Made by a program: the position numbers and the translations under genes. Source: Planctomycetota bacterium (GTDB lineage Bacteria > Planctomycetota > Planctomycetia > Pirellulales > Thermoguttaceae). Taken from it: a stretch of DNA of 5,788 nt. This document shows, in pieces, positions 1-5,788 of this stretch. The stretch's first letter is position 1; each line of letters begins with the position of its first letter. The DNA lies in the NCBI GenBank assembly GCA_023621895.1, contig JAMOAF010001110.1, positions 1-5,788 of the forward strand, read 5' to 3'. The notes under the pieces are model-generated. The model was not told where the DNA came from and made no database searches. It was given only the letters and a program-made list of their open reading frames with translations.

Positions 1-1
1 C

Positions 2-1153
2 GAGCAGCCGTGGTGGATTCTCGTCCAACCGTCGCCGGCCTCTGGCGTCACGACGGTTCGCGACGACGGCGTGGTCCTGGTCGACGGCCGGCCGCTGTTT
101 CCCATCGGGCTCTATTCCGTGTGGAAACGGGAACACAACGGCCACGATTTCGATCGCTGTTTCACGGAGCTTCGCGAGGCCGGGTTCAATACGATCCATA
201 CCTACCAAACGCGGCGCGACGCGGAGCTTCAGGAATTCTACGCGGCGGCGGACCGCCATCGGTTGCGGGTGATCATTGCTCCGCGCGGCGGCGCGAACAG
301 CCGCGACCCGGAGGCCGCGGTACGCACCGTGGCGGAAGAGTGCCGCCAGCCGGCCCTTCTCGCCTGGTATCTGGCCGACGATACGGCCAGCCACATCAGC
401 GCGGCGGAGCTGCGGCGCGTGCACCGCGCGCTCGGCGACGTCGATCCATTCCATATCACGGTCCAGGCGGACGCCGTCTTTGCCGGGCCGGGAAGGTCGC
501 GGTATGCCGACTACGTTGACGCCACCGACGCCTTCCTGCCGGAACTCTATCCGATCCGCTCCGACAAGGATTGCGAGGTGGCCGACGTGACCCGCGATAT
601 GAAGCTCATCGACGAGGACCTGCGCCGGGCGGGCCGCCGGGCGCCGGTCTGGGCGATCATCCAGGACTTCGAAGGCTGGGGCTGGAAACGCTATCCCACG
701 CTGGCGGAGACCCGCGTAATGACCTACCTGGCCGTGATCCACGGCGCCAAGGGCGTTACCTATTACACCTACGGCGGCACGGGTGAGAACCACGGCGTGA
801 CACACGATCCCCAGGTCTGGTCCGGCCTGAAGCGGATCGCGCGCGAGTTGGCCACGCTGCACGGCGTGCTGGTCGAACGCGATTCGCCGCAAGATCAGCG
901 GATCGAAATCCTCAGCGGCCCCCAAGAGGACGGCCTCGGGTATCCGGCCGTCAGTTCGCTGTTGAAACAGCACCAAGGCCGCCGCTATCTGCTGGTTGCC
1001 AATTCCTCCCGCAGCGCGGTGCGGGCGAGGATGACCGCGGGACGCGAGGCCGGGCCGGTCGAGGTGTTGTTCGAAGACCGCCGGCTGGCGGCCGAGTCGA
1101 ACGTGTGGGAAGATGACTTCGCGCCGTACGCGGTTCACGTCTATTGCTGGTGA
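2..1153 (+). CDS. TIM-barrel glycoside-hydrolase-like protein, 5' end outside window
   Basis: The reading frame is open from the first full codon at position 2 to TGA at 1151-1153, giving 383 visible residues. The true start is upstream, because the residues before the first in-frame GTG at 71 (EQPWWILVQP...) look like the end of an earlier domain. Numbering from that GTG, the order of predicted strands fits a (beta/alpha)8 barrel: FPIGLYSV (10-17), FNTIHTY (39-45), LRVIIA (65-70), LLAWYLADD (96-104), DAFLPELYPI (153-162), PVWAIIQDF (192-200) and GVTYYTYGG (228-236). A beta-sandwich-like tail ends in FAPYAVHVYCW. I infer a carbohydrate-active or glycan-binding protein related to clan GH-A; the substrate cannot be read. 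The beta-4 motif is LADDT, where many relatives have an acidic pair ending in Glu, so the usual acid/base Glu may be missing. Glu201 (DFEGW) is another candidate active-site acid. Export cannot be judged because the N-terminus is missing. The gene is probably co-transcribed with the next one. Confidence 0.85.
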   Translation, partial: EQPWWILVQPSPASGVTTVRDDGVVLVDGRPLFPIGLYSVWKREHNGHDFDRCFTELREAGFNTIHTYQTRRDAELQEFYAAADRHRLRVIIAPRGGANSRDPEAAVRTVAEECRQPALLAWYLADDTASHISAAELRRVHRALGDVDPFHITVQADAVFAGPGRSRYADYVDATDAFLPELYPIRSDKDCEVADVTRDMKLIDEDLRRAGRRAPVWAIIQDFEGWGWKRYPTLAETRVMTYLAVIHGAKGVTYYTYGGTGENHGVTHDPQVWSGLKRIARELATLHGVLVERDSPQDQRIEILSGPQEDGLGYPAVSSLLKQHQGRRYLLVANSSRSAVRARMTAGREAGPVEVLFEDRRLAAESNVWEDDFAPYAVHVYCW

Positions 1154-1185
1154 AGGCCGATCGAACGGCCGCTGCCCAGTTCTCC

Positions 1186-1193
1186 GGGAGAAG
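1186..1193 (+). promoter_or_regulatory. Ribosome binding site fixing the start of the GH42-like gene
   Basis: GGGAGAAG lies just before ATG 1198, with the GGAG core (1187-1190) seven bases from the start codon. This supports ATG 1198 over the in-frame TTG at 1144, which overlaps the end of the previous gene. A start at 1198 also puts a textbook signal peptide at the very N-terminus; a start at 1144 would place 18 extra residues before it. Confidence 0.75.
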
Positions 1194-1197
1194 AGCG

Positions 1198-4119
1198 ATG
1201 TCTGCGAAGAAACGCCGCCTTGGCAAGTGCACGGCGCTGGCCATCTCGGCCGCCCTCGTCTGGCCGTCATTGATGCTCAACTCGGCCGCGGCGGATCCGC
1301 CCGCCAATCTGCTGGCCAAATCCGGATTCGAGGCGGCCGAAACGTCTCTGAAGACGCGCTGGCGGCCATTCGAGCCCGGCGGCTACGAGGTGGATCGCCA
1401 GGAGAAGCACACGGGCAACCAGAGCATCAAGCTGGCGGCCACGGTGGCGGGGGTCGCCAAGGGGGCCTCGTACTCGCTCCCCGGCGACCAGATCAAGACA
1501 CCGGGCTCGATCCTGGTCAGCGCTTGGAGCAAAGCGGAGGGCGTTACTGGGAAAAAAGACGACGCGTACGCCATCTATATCGACGTCAACTACGCCGACG
1601 GCACGAACCTGCACCAGGTGACGGCCCAGTTTGCGCCCGGCAGCCACGACTGGGAGTACGCCTCGGTGGTCGTGCCGGTCTCCAAGCCGGTGGCGAGGTT
1701 CTCCATCAACCTCCTCTTCCGCGGCGACCACGCGGGAACGGTCTGGTTCGACGACGTTTACGCCGCGGCGTTCGAGGAAGGAATGCCGAAGTACGAGGGC
1801 GGCCCGGAGGCGTATGAGATCCCGGCGCGCGTGATCCAGATGCGCCGTCGATTGCCGGGCTTGGAGGAGAAGACGGCAACGCTGGAGAGGCTCGTCGGCG
1901 AGGCGGAGTCCAAGGGGCTCGACGCGTCGCCGCTCCGCGTGAGCCTGAGCGTGGCCAAGGTGTTCACGCCGCTGCTTGCCGAAGACGCCTCGCTGGAGGT
2001 CGAGGATTATCCGAAGGACATGATCGACTTCCGCATCCTCGGCCGCGAGGAGGCCCTGCGGCGGATCGAGTCGCTGGCCCTCTTCGAGGCCGACGAGACG
2101 GAGAAGGTGCTCGACCGGGCGATCGACGAAGCCCGAGCGCTGCTGAAGGACCCGGCCGCCCCGAAGAAGGCGCAGCCGCAGCCGCCCAAGCCGGTCGCGA
2201 TCGCCAGCGGCGCCTTCGCGTGCGACGGCAAGCCGGTCTTTCTCTCCGGCATCCTCGGACTGGCGGTCCGCGGCGCGCCGAACGAACTCGGCCTGGCCAA
2301 GGACCTCGGGGCCAATCTGCTCGGACCGCTGCACGTTTCTCACGCGTGCACGCGGGGGTGGGACGAATTCGACGATTCGTATTTTGACGAGCGCGTGTTT
2401 CCCTTCTACCGCGAGGCGGAGTCGCAGGGGTTCTGGGTCAGCCCGGCACTGTGGAACTATCGCGCTCCGGCCTGGCTGGCGAAGATTGCGCCCGACATCA
2501 ACGTCGAGGATGAAGACAAGGGCTGGTTTCGCGACGCGCTCGACCTCGACCATCCTTGGACAAGCCGGTTCGAGACGATGTGGTTCAAGTACGCCTCGTC
2601 GCAGTTGAAGAAATCGGCCAACAATTTCTGCTACTCGCTGATGGGCGAGGAATGGTGCAATCCGTCGTTTCGGTCTAAGTACACGGAGCCTCGCTATCGG
2701 GAGTGGCTCAACGAGAAGCACGGCGACATCGCCGCCCTGAACAAGGCCTGGGGCGCCGCCTACAAGGACTTTTCCTCGGCGGCCGGCAAGGAATCGCTCC
2801 AGACCAAGGGCGGTCACTACGACTGGTACCGCTTCAACGAAGACCGCCTGACGGCCTACAATCAGGCGCAGATCGACGGCATCCGGCAGTCGGAGCCGCA
2901 GGGGCTGTGGACCTGCTGGCCCGCCGCGGGGTGCCTGGTCAGCGCGCCGGTGGGCGGTTTCGATCCGCGGTACGGTCGCAACCGCGAGGACATCCTCCGG
3001 CAGAGTTCGGTCAGCGGGTGGGACGGCGGGATGTTTCCCTACGAGGCCGGCCGCTCCACGCGGCGGCTGCCCGAGTCGCACTGGGCCAAGTACAACCTCG
3101 GCTGGCGCGACGACATGATCTACTACGATTTCGCCAAGTCGGTGTGCCCCGAGAAGCCGATCTTCGACCCCGAGCTGCACTCGCTCACGTCGGTCTACCA
3201 CGTCTCGCCCCTGGGCGTTTCAGCCGACTACTTCCGCACGTGTCTCTGGATGGAGCACCTGCACGGCCTGGGCGCTCATCTTTTCTGGTGGTGGGGCCGC
3301 AAGGCGGACGGACAGCTTCAGATGAGCGAGTGCCTTGGCGGGCTGCTCACCCAGCCCCAGCTCCTCGAATCCTGGGGGCGGACCGTGCTCGAGCTGAGGC
3401 GGCTCGCCGAGTACGTGGCGCTGTTTCCGCAGCTCGAGCGCAAGGTGCGGATACTTTACTCCGAGGCCTCGGCCATTCAGGATCCGGAAGGCTATCCGCC
3501 CCAGGTCCGCGACGCCTACGAGGCAGTCTACTTCCTCGACTACCCGGCGGGATTCATCACCGAAAAGATGATCCAGGAAGGGAAACTGGCCGAATGCTCG
3601 CTGCTGATCGTTCCCGGGGCGAGGTACGTGGGCGGCGCGACGGTCGCCAAGATCCACGAATATCACCGCACCGGCGGCCGGCTGGCGATCGTGGGCAAGG
3701 ACTCGTTGACGAGCGACGAGTACGGCAACCCGCGGGACATCGCCGCCCTGTTGCGCAAGCCGATCCAGTTCGGCTCCACGCCCGAGGCCTACTCCCCTCA
3801 GCTCGACTACCTGACCGGATCGACGCCGGAGGAATACGCGCCGCAACTCGACAAAATCTTCGAAGAAGTCGGCATCCGGCGTTTCATCCGATCCGGTGAC
3901 AAGGAAGGGAAGATCGCCTGGGGCGTGGAGTTTCGCACGGCGTCGAAAGGCGGCAAAACGATCGCCTACGCGATCAACTTGAACCGGGCGCCGGTGGAGC
4001 TGGTCATTCAAACGAAACCGGAGGCACGCCGGGCGAAGGACCTCGTCACCGGCCGGACCGTGGAGACGAACAAGCCGCTTACCCTCGCGCCGAGAAGGCC
4101 GCTGCTGCTGGAAATGTAG
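1198..4119 (+). CDS. Exported GH42-like beta-galactosidase-type glycoside hydrolase with N-terminal carbohydrate-binding-like domain
   Basis: The protein has 973 residues from ATG 1198, which has a good ribosome binding site. Residues 1-32 form a Sec signal peptide: basic KKRR, a hydrophobic core, and likely cleavage after SAAA. Residues 37-192 look like a CBM4/9-type jelly roll (start NLLAKSGFE, end VWFDDVY). Residues 200-318 are mainly helical, followed by a Lys/Pro/Gln linker (about 319-333). The barrel covers about 334-745 and follows GH42: FLSGI (348-352), PAWLAKIAPDI, acid/base candidate Glu484 or Glu485 in MGEEW, the GH42-like EWLNEKHGDIAALNKAWG (502-519), nucleophile candidate Glu659 in DPELHS, and FWWWGRKADG (696-705) as the last strand. 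Residues 749-850 resemble the GH42 trimerisation domain, and a short beta domain closes the protein. Known GH42 enzymes hydrolyse beta-galactosides and are usually 650-700 residues, so the extra length comes mostly from the N-terminal modules. The exact substrate is unknown. It lies 44 bases after the upstream hydrolase-like gene, which suggests an operon. Confidence 0.87.
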   Translation: MSAKKRRLGKCTALAISAALVWPSLMLNSAAADPPANLLAKSGFEAAETSLKTRWRPFEPGGYEVDRQEKHTGNQSIKLAATVAGVAKGASYSLPGDQIKTPGSILVSAWSKAEGVTGKKDDAYAIYIDVNYADGTNLHQVTAQFAPGSHDWEYASVVVPVSKPVARFSINLLFRGDHAGTVWFDDVYAAAFEEGMPKYEGGPEAYEIPARVIQMRRRLPGLEEKTATLERLVGEAESKGLDASPLRVSLSVAKVFTPLLAEDASLEVEDYPKDMIDFRILGREEALRRIESLALFEADETEKVLDRAIDEARALLKDPAAPKKAQPQPPKPVAIASGAFACDGKPVFLSGILGLAVRGAPNELGLAKDLGANLLGPLHVSHACTRGWDEFDDSYFDERVFPFYREAESQGFWVSPALWNYRAPAWLAKIAPDINVEDEDKGWFRDALDLDHPWTSRFETMWFKYASSQLKKSANNFCYSLMGEEWCNPSFRSKYTEPRYREWLNEKHGDIAALNKAWGAAYKDFSSAAGKESLQTKGGHYDWYRFNEDRLTAYNQAQIDGIRQSEPQGLWTCWPAAGCLVSAPVGGFDPRYGRNREDILRQSSVSGWDGGMFPYEAGRSTRRLPESHWAKYNLGWRDDMIYYDFAKSVCPEKPIFDPELHSLTSVYHVSPLGVSADYFRTCLWMEHLHGLGAHLFWWWGRKADGQLQMSECLGGLLTQPQLLESWGRTVLELRRLAEYVALFPQLERKVRILYSEASAIQDPEGYPPQVRDAYEAVYFLDYPAGFITEKMIQEGKLAECSLLIVPGARYVGGATVAKIHEYHRTGGRLAIVGKDSLTSDEYGNPRDIAALLRKPIQFGSTPEAYSPQLDYLTGSTPEEYAPQLDKIFEEVGIRRFIRSGDKEGKIAWGVEFRTASKGGKTIAYAINLNRAPVELVIQTKPEARRAKDLVTGRTVETNKPLTLAPRRPLLLEM
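3772..3861 (+). repeat. 15-residue tandem repeat inside the GH42-like protein
   Basis: Residues 859-873 (GSTPEAYSPQLDYLT) and 874-888 (GSTPEEYAPQLDKIF) are adjacent copies matching at 10 of 15 positions. The underlying DNA differs at many third positions (for example ggctccacg against ggatcgacg), so this is not a recent slippage event. It sits after the trimerisation-like domain, at the junction with the C-terminal beta domain. Confidence 0.8.
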
Positions 4120-4208
4120 GCAAGGTTCAAATCCCAGAAGCCGGTGCTCCCAATCAAAGGCCGAGCGTTTCCCAACCTTGGCCATTGGGAATTGAGCCTT
4201 GAACTTTG
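4120..4208. other. Non-coding gap between the hydrolase gene and the IS
   Basis: These 89 bases hold no convincing gene. They contain one short inverted repeat (listed separately) and a GGTTCAAATCC string near 4124 that resembles a tRNA T-arm but has no tRNA around it. No rho-independent terminator with a T tract is present, so transcription from the hydrolase genes could run into the IS. Confidence 0.6.
4169..4191. repeat. Short inverted repeat downstream of the hydrolase gene
   Basis: TTCCCAA (4169-4175) and TTGGGAA (4185-4191) are perfect inverted 7-base arms around a 9-base loop, 49 bases after the hydrolase stop codon. It could be a weak transcript-end hairpin. The stem has only three G-C pairs and no T run on either side, so a terminator role is doubtful. 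Confidence 0.35.
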
Positions 4209-4226
4209 CTGAACTTTCGCAGATTT
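4209..4226 (+). repeat. Left terminal inverted repeat of the IS
   Basis: CTGAACTTTCGCAGATTT is the exact reverse complement of the last 18 bases of the window. After base 18 the two ends diverge: the left continues with a T run, the right (read inwards) with CAAGCC. This is the expected transposase binding and cleavage site. Confidence 0.93.
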
Positions 4227-4245
4227 TTTGAAGGATTTTGATGTT

Positions 4246-4321
4246 AAAAGGAGAACGGGGTTCCTTGTAGACTATGCGCGGTTGATTGCGTCAAAGACGC
4301 GCGCAAAGGACAAGGAGGTCC
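4246..4321 (+). repeat. 76-bp tandem repeat, copy 1
   Basis: This is the first of two identical, directly adjacent 76-base units in the untranslated leader of the transposase gene. It contains a Shine-Dalgarno-like AAGGAGGT (4312-4319) with no usable ATG behind it. It also holds the same nested pairing segments as copy 2 (TTCCTTG 4261-4267 with CAAGGAG 4311-4317, and the GCGTC-AAA-GACGC hairpin at 4288-4300). It lacks the CCCCGTTC segment that completes the outer stem after copy 2. Confidence 0.96.
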
Positions 4322-4397
4322 AAAAGGAGAACGGGGTTCCTTGTAGACTATGCGCGGTTGATTGCGTCAAAGACGCGCGCAAAGGACAAGGAGGTCC
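4322..4397 (+). repeat. 76-bp tandem repeat, copy 2, with the functional ribosome binding site
   Basis: This unit is identical to copy 1 at all 76 positions; identity is lost at the base before the first copy and the base after the second. Perfect identity points to a recent duplication or to continuing homogenisation. Its Shine-Dalgarno is correctly spaced from the transposase ATG, so this copy is the one used for translation. Confidence 0.96.
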
Positions 4398-4403
4398 CCG
4401 TTC
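4329..4403 (+). promoter_or_regulatory. Predicted leader hairpin sequestering the transposase ribosome binding site
   Basis: The outer stem pairs GAACGGGG (4329-4336) with CCCCGTTC (4396-4403), then TTCCTTG (4337-4343) with CAAGGAG (4387-4393, one G-U pair). Only GT 4394-4395 bulges out. Inside are TGCGC (4351-4355) with GCGCA (4377-4381), and a tip hairpin GCGTC-AAA-GACGC (4364-4376). The 3' arm contains the Shine-Dalgarno and ends one base before ATG 4404. Ribosome binding site occlusion in IS transcripts is known from IS10 and IS50, where it limits transposase made from read-through transcription. The same role here is inferred from base pairing that I traced by eye, without an energy calculation. 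Confidence 0.72.
4388..4395 (+). promoter_or_regulatory. Strong Shine-Dalgarno of the transposase gene
   Basis: AAGGAGGT is close to a perfect match to the 16S rRNA 3' end, with nine bases between GGAGG (4390-4394) and ATG 4404. It decides the start in favour of ATG 4404 over the in-frame TTG at 4362, which lies inside the repeat. It sits in the 3' arm of the predicted hairpin. Confidence 0.88.
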
Positions 4404-5762
4404 ATGTTTACGAGCATACCGTCTCTCGACTCGATTCTGCAATGCCTTCTGCCTGTGTTCACCGAACCGTCGTTTCGGACCCACGTCGAGATTCTGCTCG
4501 GCTGGGTGATGTGCTTGAGCAAGCGGACGGAGTACGGAGTGTTTCAAACGATCCAGGCCGATGCGCCGGTCTCGCGCCAAGAGCGGCACCCCTTCGACCG
4601 CTTCTACAATTTCTTCAGCCGTTCCAGTTGGATGGTGCCCGACTTGGCGCGTCAAGTCGCCGTGGCCGTGGTCGTTCGGCTCAACCCGAGCGGGCTGCTG
4701 TATCTCGTCGTCGACGACACACTCTTGCACAAGCGCGGCAAAAAGGTTTACGGCTTGGGCTGGTTCCGCGATGCGGTTGCCTCGACGGCCAAGCGGGTAG
4801 CGACCGCCAGTGGCAACCACTGGGTCGTGGTGGGATTGGCGATCTGCATCCCGAAAACCGACAAGATCTACTGTCTGCCGATCCATGCCAAACTGCATCT
4901 GGCGGGCAAGAATCAAAAGAGCGAAGCCACACTGGCCAGGGAAATGCTTGGCGACATCCTGGAATGGTTTCCCGATCGAAAGTTGGTTTTCCTCGGCGAT
5001 GGGGCCTATTCGACGAAGAATCTGCTCGGCGATCTCGACCCGCGCGTGACCTATGTCGGCGTGATGCGCGCCGATGCTGCCATTTACGATCCAGTGCCGG
5101 CGAAGCAATCCAAGAGCAAGCGCGGACCGAAGGCGACCAAAGGGCCACGTCTTCCCAATCCGAAAGAGGCGATGAAAAAAGCCGATTGCAGCCGCAGCGG
5201 ACATGGGCCATGGACTTGGCAAATGATCAAGGCCACGGCCTACGGCGTGACGCGCAAGTTGCAGGTCGTTTCGTTCCAGGCAGTTTGGCCCGAGGTCATG
5301 GGATTGAGGCCGATCCTGGTCGTGCTGGTTCGCGATCCGCTGGGCAAGTTCAAGGACAAGTATCTGTTCACCACCGATTTGAATGCCGACCTGGGCTGGG
5401 TCATCGCGGCGTTCTCGCGGAGATGGTCGATCGAAGTTGCCTTCAAGGCGAGCAAGCAGGTCATGAAGATTCAAGCCCCGCAGCACTGGTGCCAGCAGAG
5501 TGTAGAAAAGCTGTCGCCTTGGGTCTGGTTGATGCAGAGCGTGATCAGTCTCTGGTACTTGACCGAGGGACACAAGTTGCCGGCTGCGCGGGCTGCACGG
5601 CGGCGTTTCGGCGAGTGGGACACGGAATGGTCGCTTGCTCATATGCTCCGCATCCTCCGTGCGGCAATCCTGGAAGCAACAATTAAACCCGAGTCGGCCA
5701 CCAAAGCCGAGTTGTGTCAATTACTCGACCAGCTGGAAAACTACCTAAACCTCGCCGTTTGA
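4404..5762 (+). CDS. DDE-type transposase (IS4 superfamily, IS701/DDE_5-like)
   Basis: The protein has 452 residues from ATG 4404 to TGA 5760-5762 and appears intact. It would cut and join the IS ends using an RNase H-like catalytic core. The catalytic triad is visible: first Asp in LVVDDTLLHKRGKK (Asp104 or Asp105), second Asp199 in FLGDGAYS, and Glu344 in RRWSIEVAFKASKQ. The signature GNHWVVVGL (137-145) and the lysine-rich stretch SKSKRGPKATKGPRLP (236-251) before the insertion region also fit this transposase type. The N-terminal part (about 1-95) is mainly helical and probably binds the terminal repeats. The stop codon lies only eight bases before the right terminal repeat. A near-ideal ribosome binding site is embedded in a predicted hairpin, implying translational limitation. 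The exact IS family is less sure than the transposase call. Confidence 0.94.
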   Translation: MFTSIPSLDSILQCLLPVFTEPSFRTHVEILLGWVMCLSKRTEYGVFQTIQADAPVSRQERHPFDRFYNFFSRSSWMVPDLARQVAVAVVVRLNPSGLLYLVVDDTLLHKRGKKVYGLGWFRDAVASTAKRVATASGNHWVVVGLAICIPKTDKIYCLPIHAKLHLAGKNQKSEATLAREMLGDILEWFPDRKLVFLGDGAYSTKNLLGDLDPRVTYVGVMRADAAIYDPVPAKQSKSKRGPKATKGPRLPNPKEAMKKADCSRSGHGPWTWQMIKATAYGVTRKLQVVSFQAVWPEVMGLRPILVVLVRDPLGKFKDKYLFTTDLNADLGWVIAAFSRRWSIEVAFKASKQVMKIQAPQHWCQQSVEKLSPWVWLMQSVISLWYLTEGHKLPAARAARRRFGEWDTEWSLAHMLRILRAAILEATIKPESATKAELCQLLDQLENYLNLAV

Positions 5763-5770
5763 GCGGCTTG

Positions 5771-5788
5771 AAATCTGCGAAAGTTCAG
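5771..5788 (-). repeat. Right terminal inverted repeat of the IS
   Basis: AAATCTGCGAAAGTTCAG is the exact reverse complement of 4209-4226. It begins eight bases after the transposase stop codon and finishes at the last base of the window. Confidence 0.93.

Larger units (their letters stand above)
4209..5788 (+). mobile_element. Complete DDE-transposase insertion sequence, 1,580 bp
   Basis: The element is bounded by perfect 18-base terminal inverted repeats and carries one intact transposase gene filling most of its length. It is inserted 89 bases after the stop codon of the GH42-like gene, in the same orientation. The right terminal repeat ends at the last base of the window, so a target-site duplication cannot be tested. 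The transposase resembles IS4-superfamily proteins of the IS701/DDE_5 kind; the family is inferred from motifs only. A 76-bp tandem duplication in the leader lengthens this copy, and without it the element would be 1,504 bp. With intact ends and gene, the element looks recently active or still capable of moving. Confidence 0.9.

Noticed and set aside
1144..1197. TTG 1144 as the start of the GH42-like gene
   Set aside because: ATG 1198 has a well-placed ribosome binding site and puts the signal peptide at the N-terminus, whereas TTG 1144 overlaps the previous gene and adds 18 uncharacteristic residues.
1267..3201. 644-codon open frame on the minus strand
   Set aside because: It lies wholly opposite the GH42-like gene. 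Its product is rich in Arg, Leu and Val without recognisable motifs, as expected from the complement of high-GC codons.
2703..3899. 398-codon open frame in another plus-strand frame
   Set aside because: It is an Arg/Ala/Gly/Pro-rich shadow inside the GH42-like barrel and lacks any family motif.
4120..4150. tRNA 3' end or integration site, suggested by GGTTCAAATCC
   Set aside because: The five-base T stem would pair at only three positions, there is no acceptor or anticodon arm, and the preceding bases are the end of a coding sequence.
3220..4185. 321-codon open frame on the minus strand
   Set aside because: It is antisense to the end of the GH42-like gene, with low-complexity composition and no domain signature.
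4169..4191. Rho-independent terminator for the hydrolase operon
   Set aside because: The seven-pair stem has only three G-C pairs and there is no T run after it on either strand, so it is kept only as an inverted repeat.
4246..4397. CRISPR-like array
   Set aside because: There are only two units, they are directly adjacent with no spacer, and each is 76 bases long.
4286..5686. Long alternative-frame reading of the transposase region starting in the leader repeat
   Set aside because: It has no catalytic motifs and begins inside the 76-bp repeat; the correct frame is the one with the DDE residues.
4272..5720. 482-codon open frame on the minus strand
   Set aside because: It is antisense to the transposase, whose plus-strand product has a full DDE triad and a matching ribosome binding site. 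The minus-strand product has no recognisable motif.

Overview
This high-GC window holds two plus-strand genes for glycoside-hydrolase-like proteins, followed by a complete insertion sequence (IS) whose right end is the last base of the window. The dense GC-rich coding and the protein style (large exported GH42-like enzymes, and a TIM-barrel protein ending in a beta-sandwich) suggest a polysaccharide-degrading bacterium, most likely from the Planctomycetota or a relative. That placement is inferred from protein style; no marker gene is present.

Layout. Positions 2-1153 carry the 3' part of a gene for a TIM-barrel glycoside-hydrolase-like protein whose start lies upstream of the window. After 44 bases and a clear ribosome binding site, 1198-4119 encodes a 973-residue exported protein. 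Its parts are a signal peptide, a carbohydrate-binding jelly-roll-like domain, a helical linker region, a GH42-type catalytic barrel with both candidate catalytic glutamates, a GH42 trimerisation-like domain and a small C-terminal beta domain. The two genes are probably co-transcribed and could act on the same or related glycans. No transporter, regulator or SusC/D pair is visible. Positions 4120-4208 are non-coding, with one short inverted repeat.

Positions 4209-5788 are a 1,580-bp IS with perfect 18-bp terminal inverted repeats and one intact 452-residue DDE transposase gene (4404-5762). The untranslated leader inside the IS is the most unusual part of the window. It contains a perfect 76-bp tandem duplication (4246-4321 and 4322-4397). 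The second copy, together with the six bases after it, forms a long nested inverted repeat (4329-4403) whose 3' arm holds the transposase Shine-Dalgarno and stops one base before the ATG. This reads as translational self-repression of the transposase. The duplicated copy offers a competing pairing that could free the ribosome binding site.

I found no CRISPR array, tRNA, rRNA, defence system or wholly new gene system. The leader of the IS and the architecture of the GH42-like protein are the parts most worth following up.
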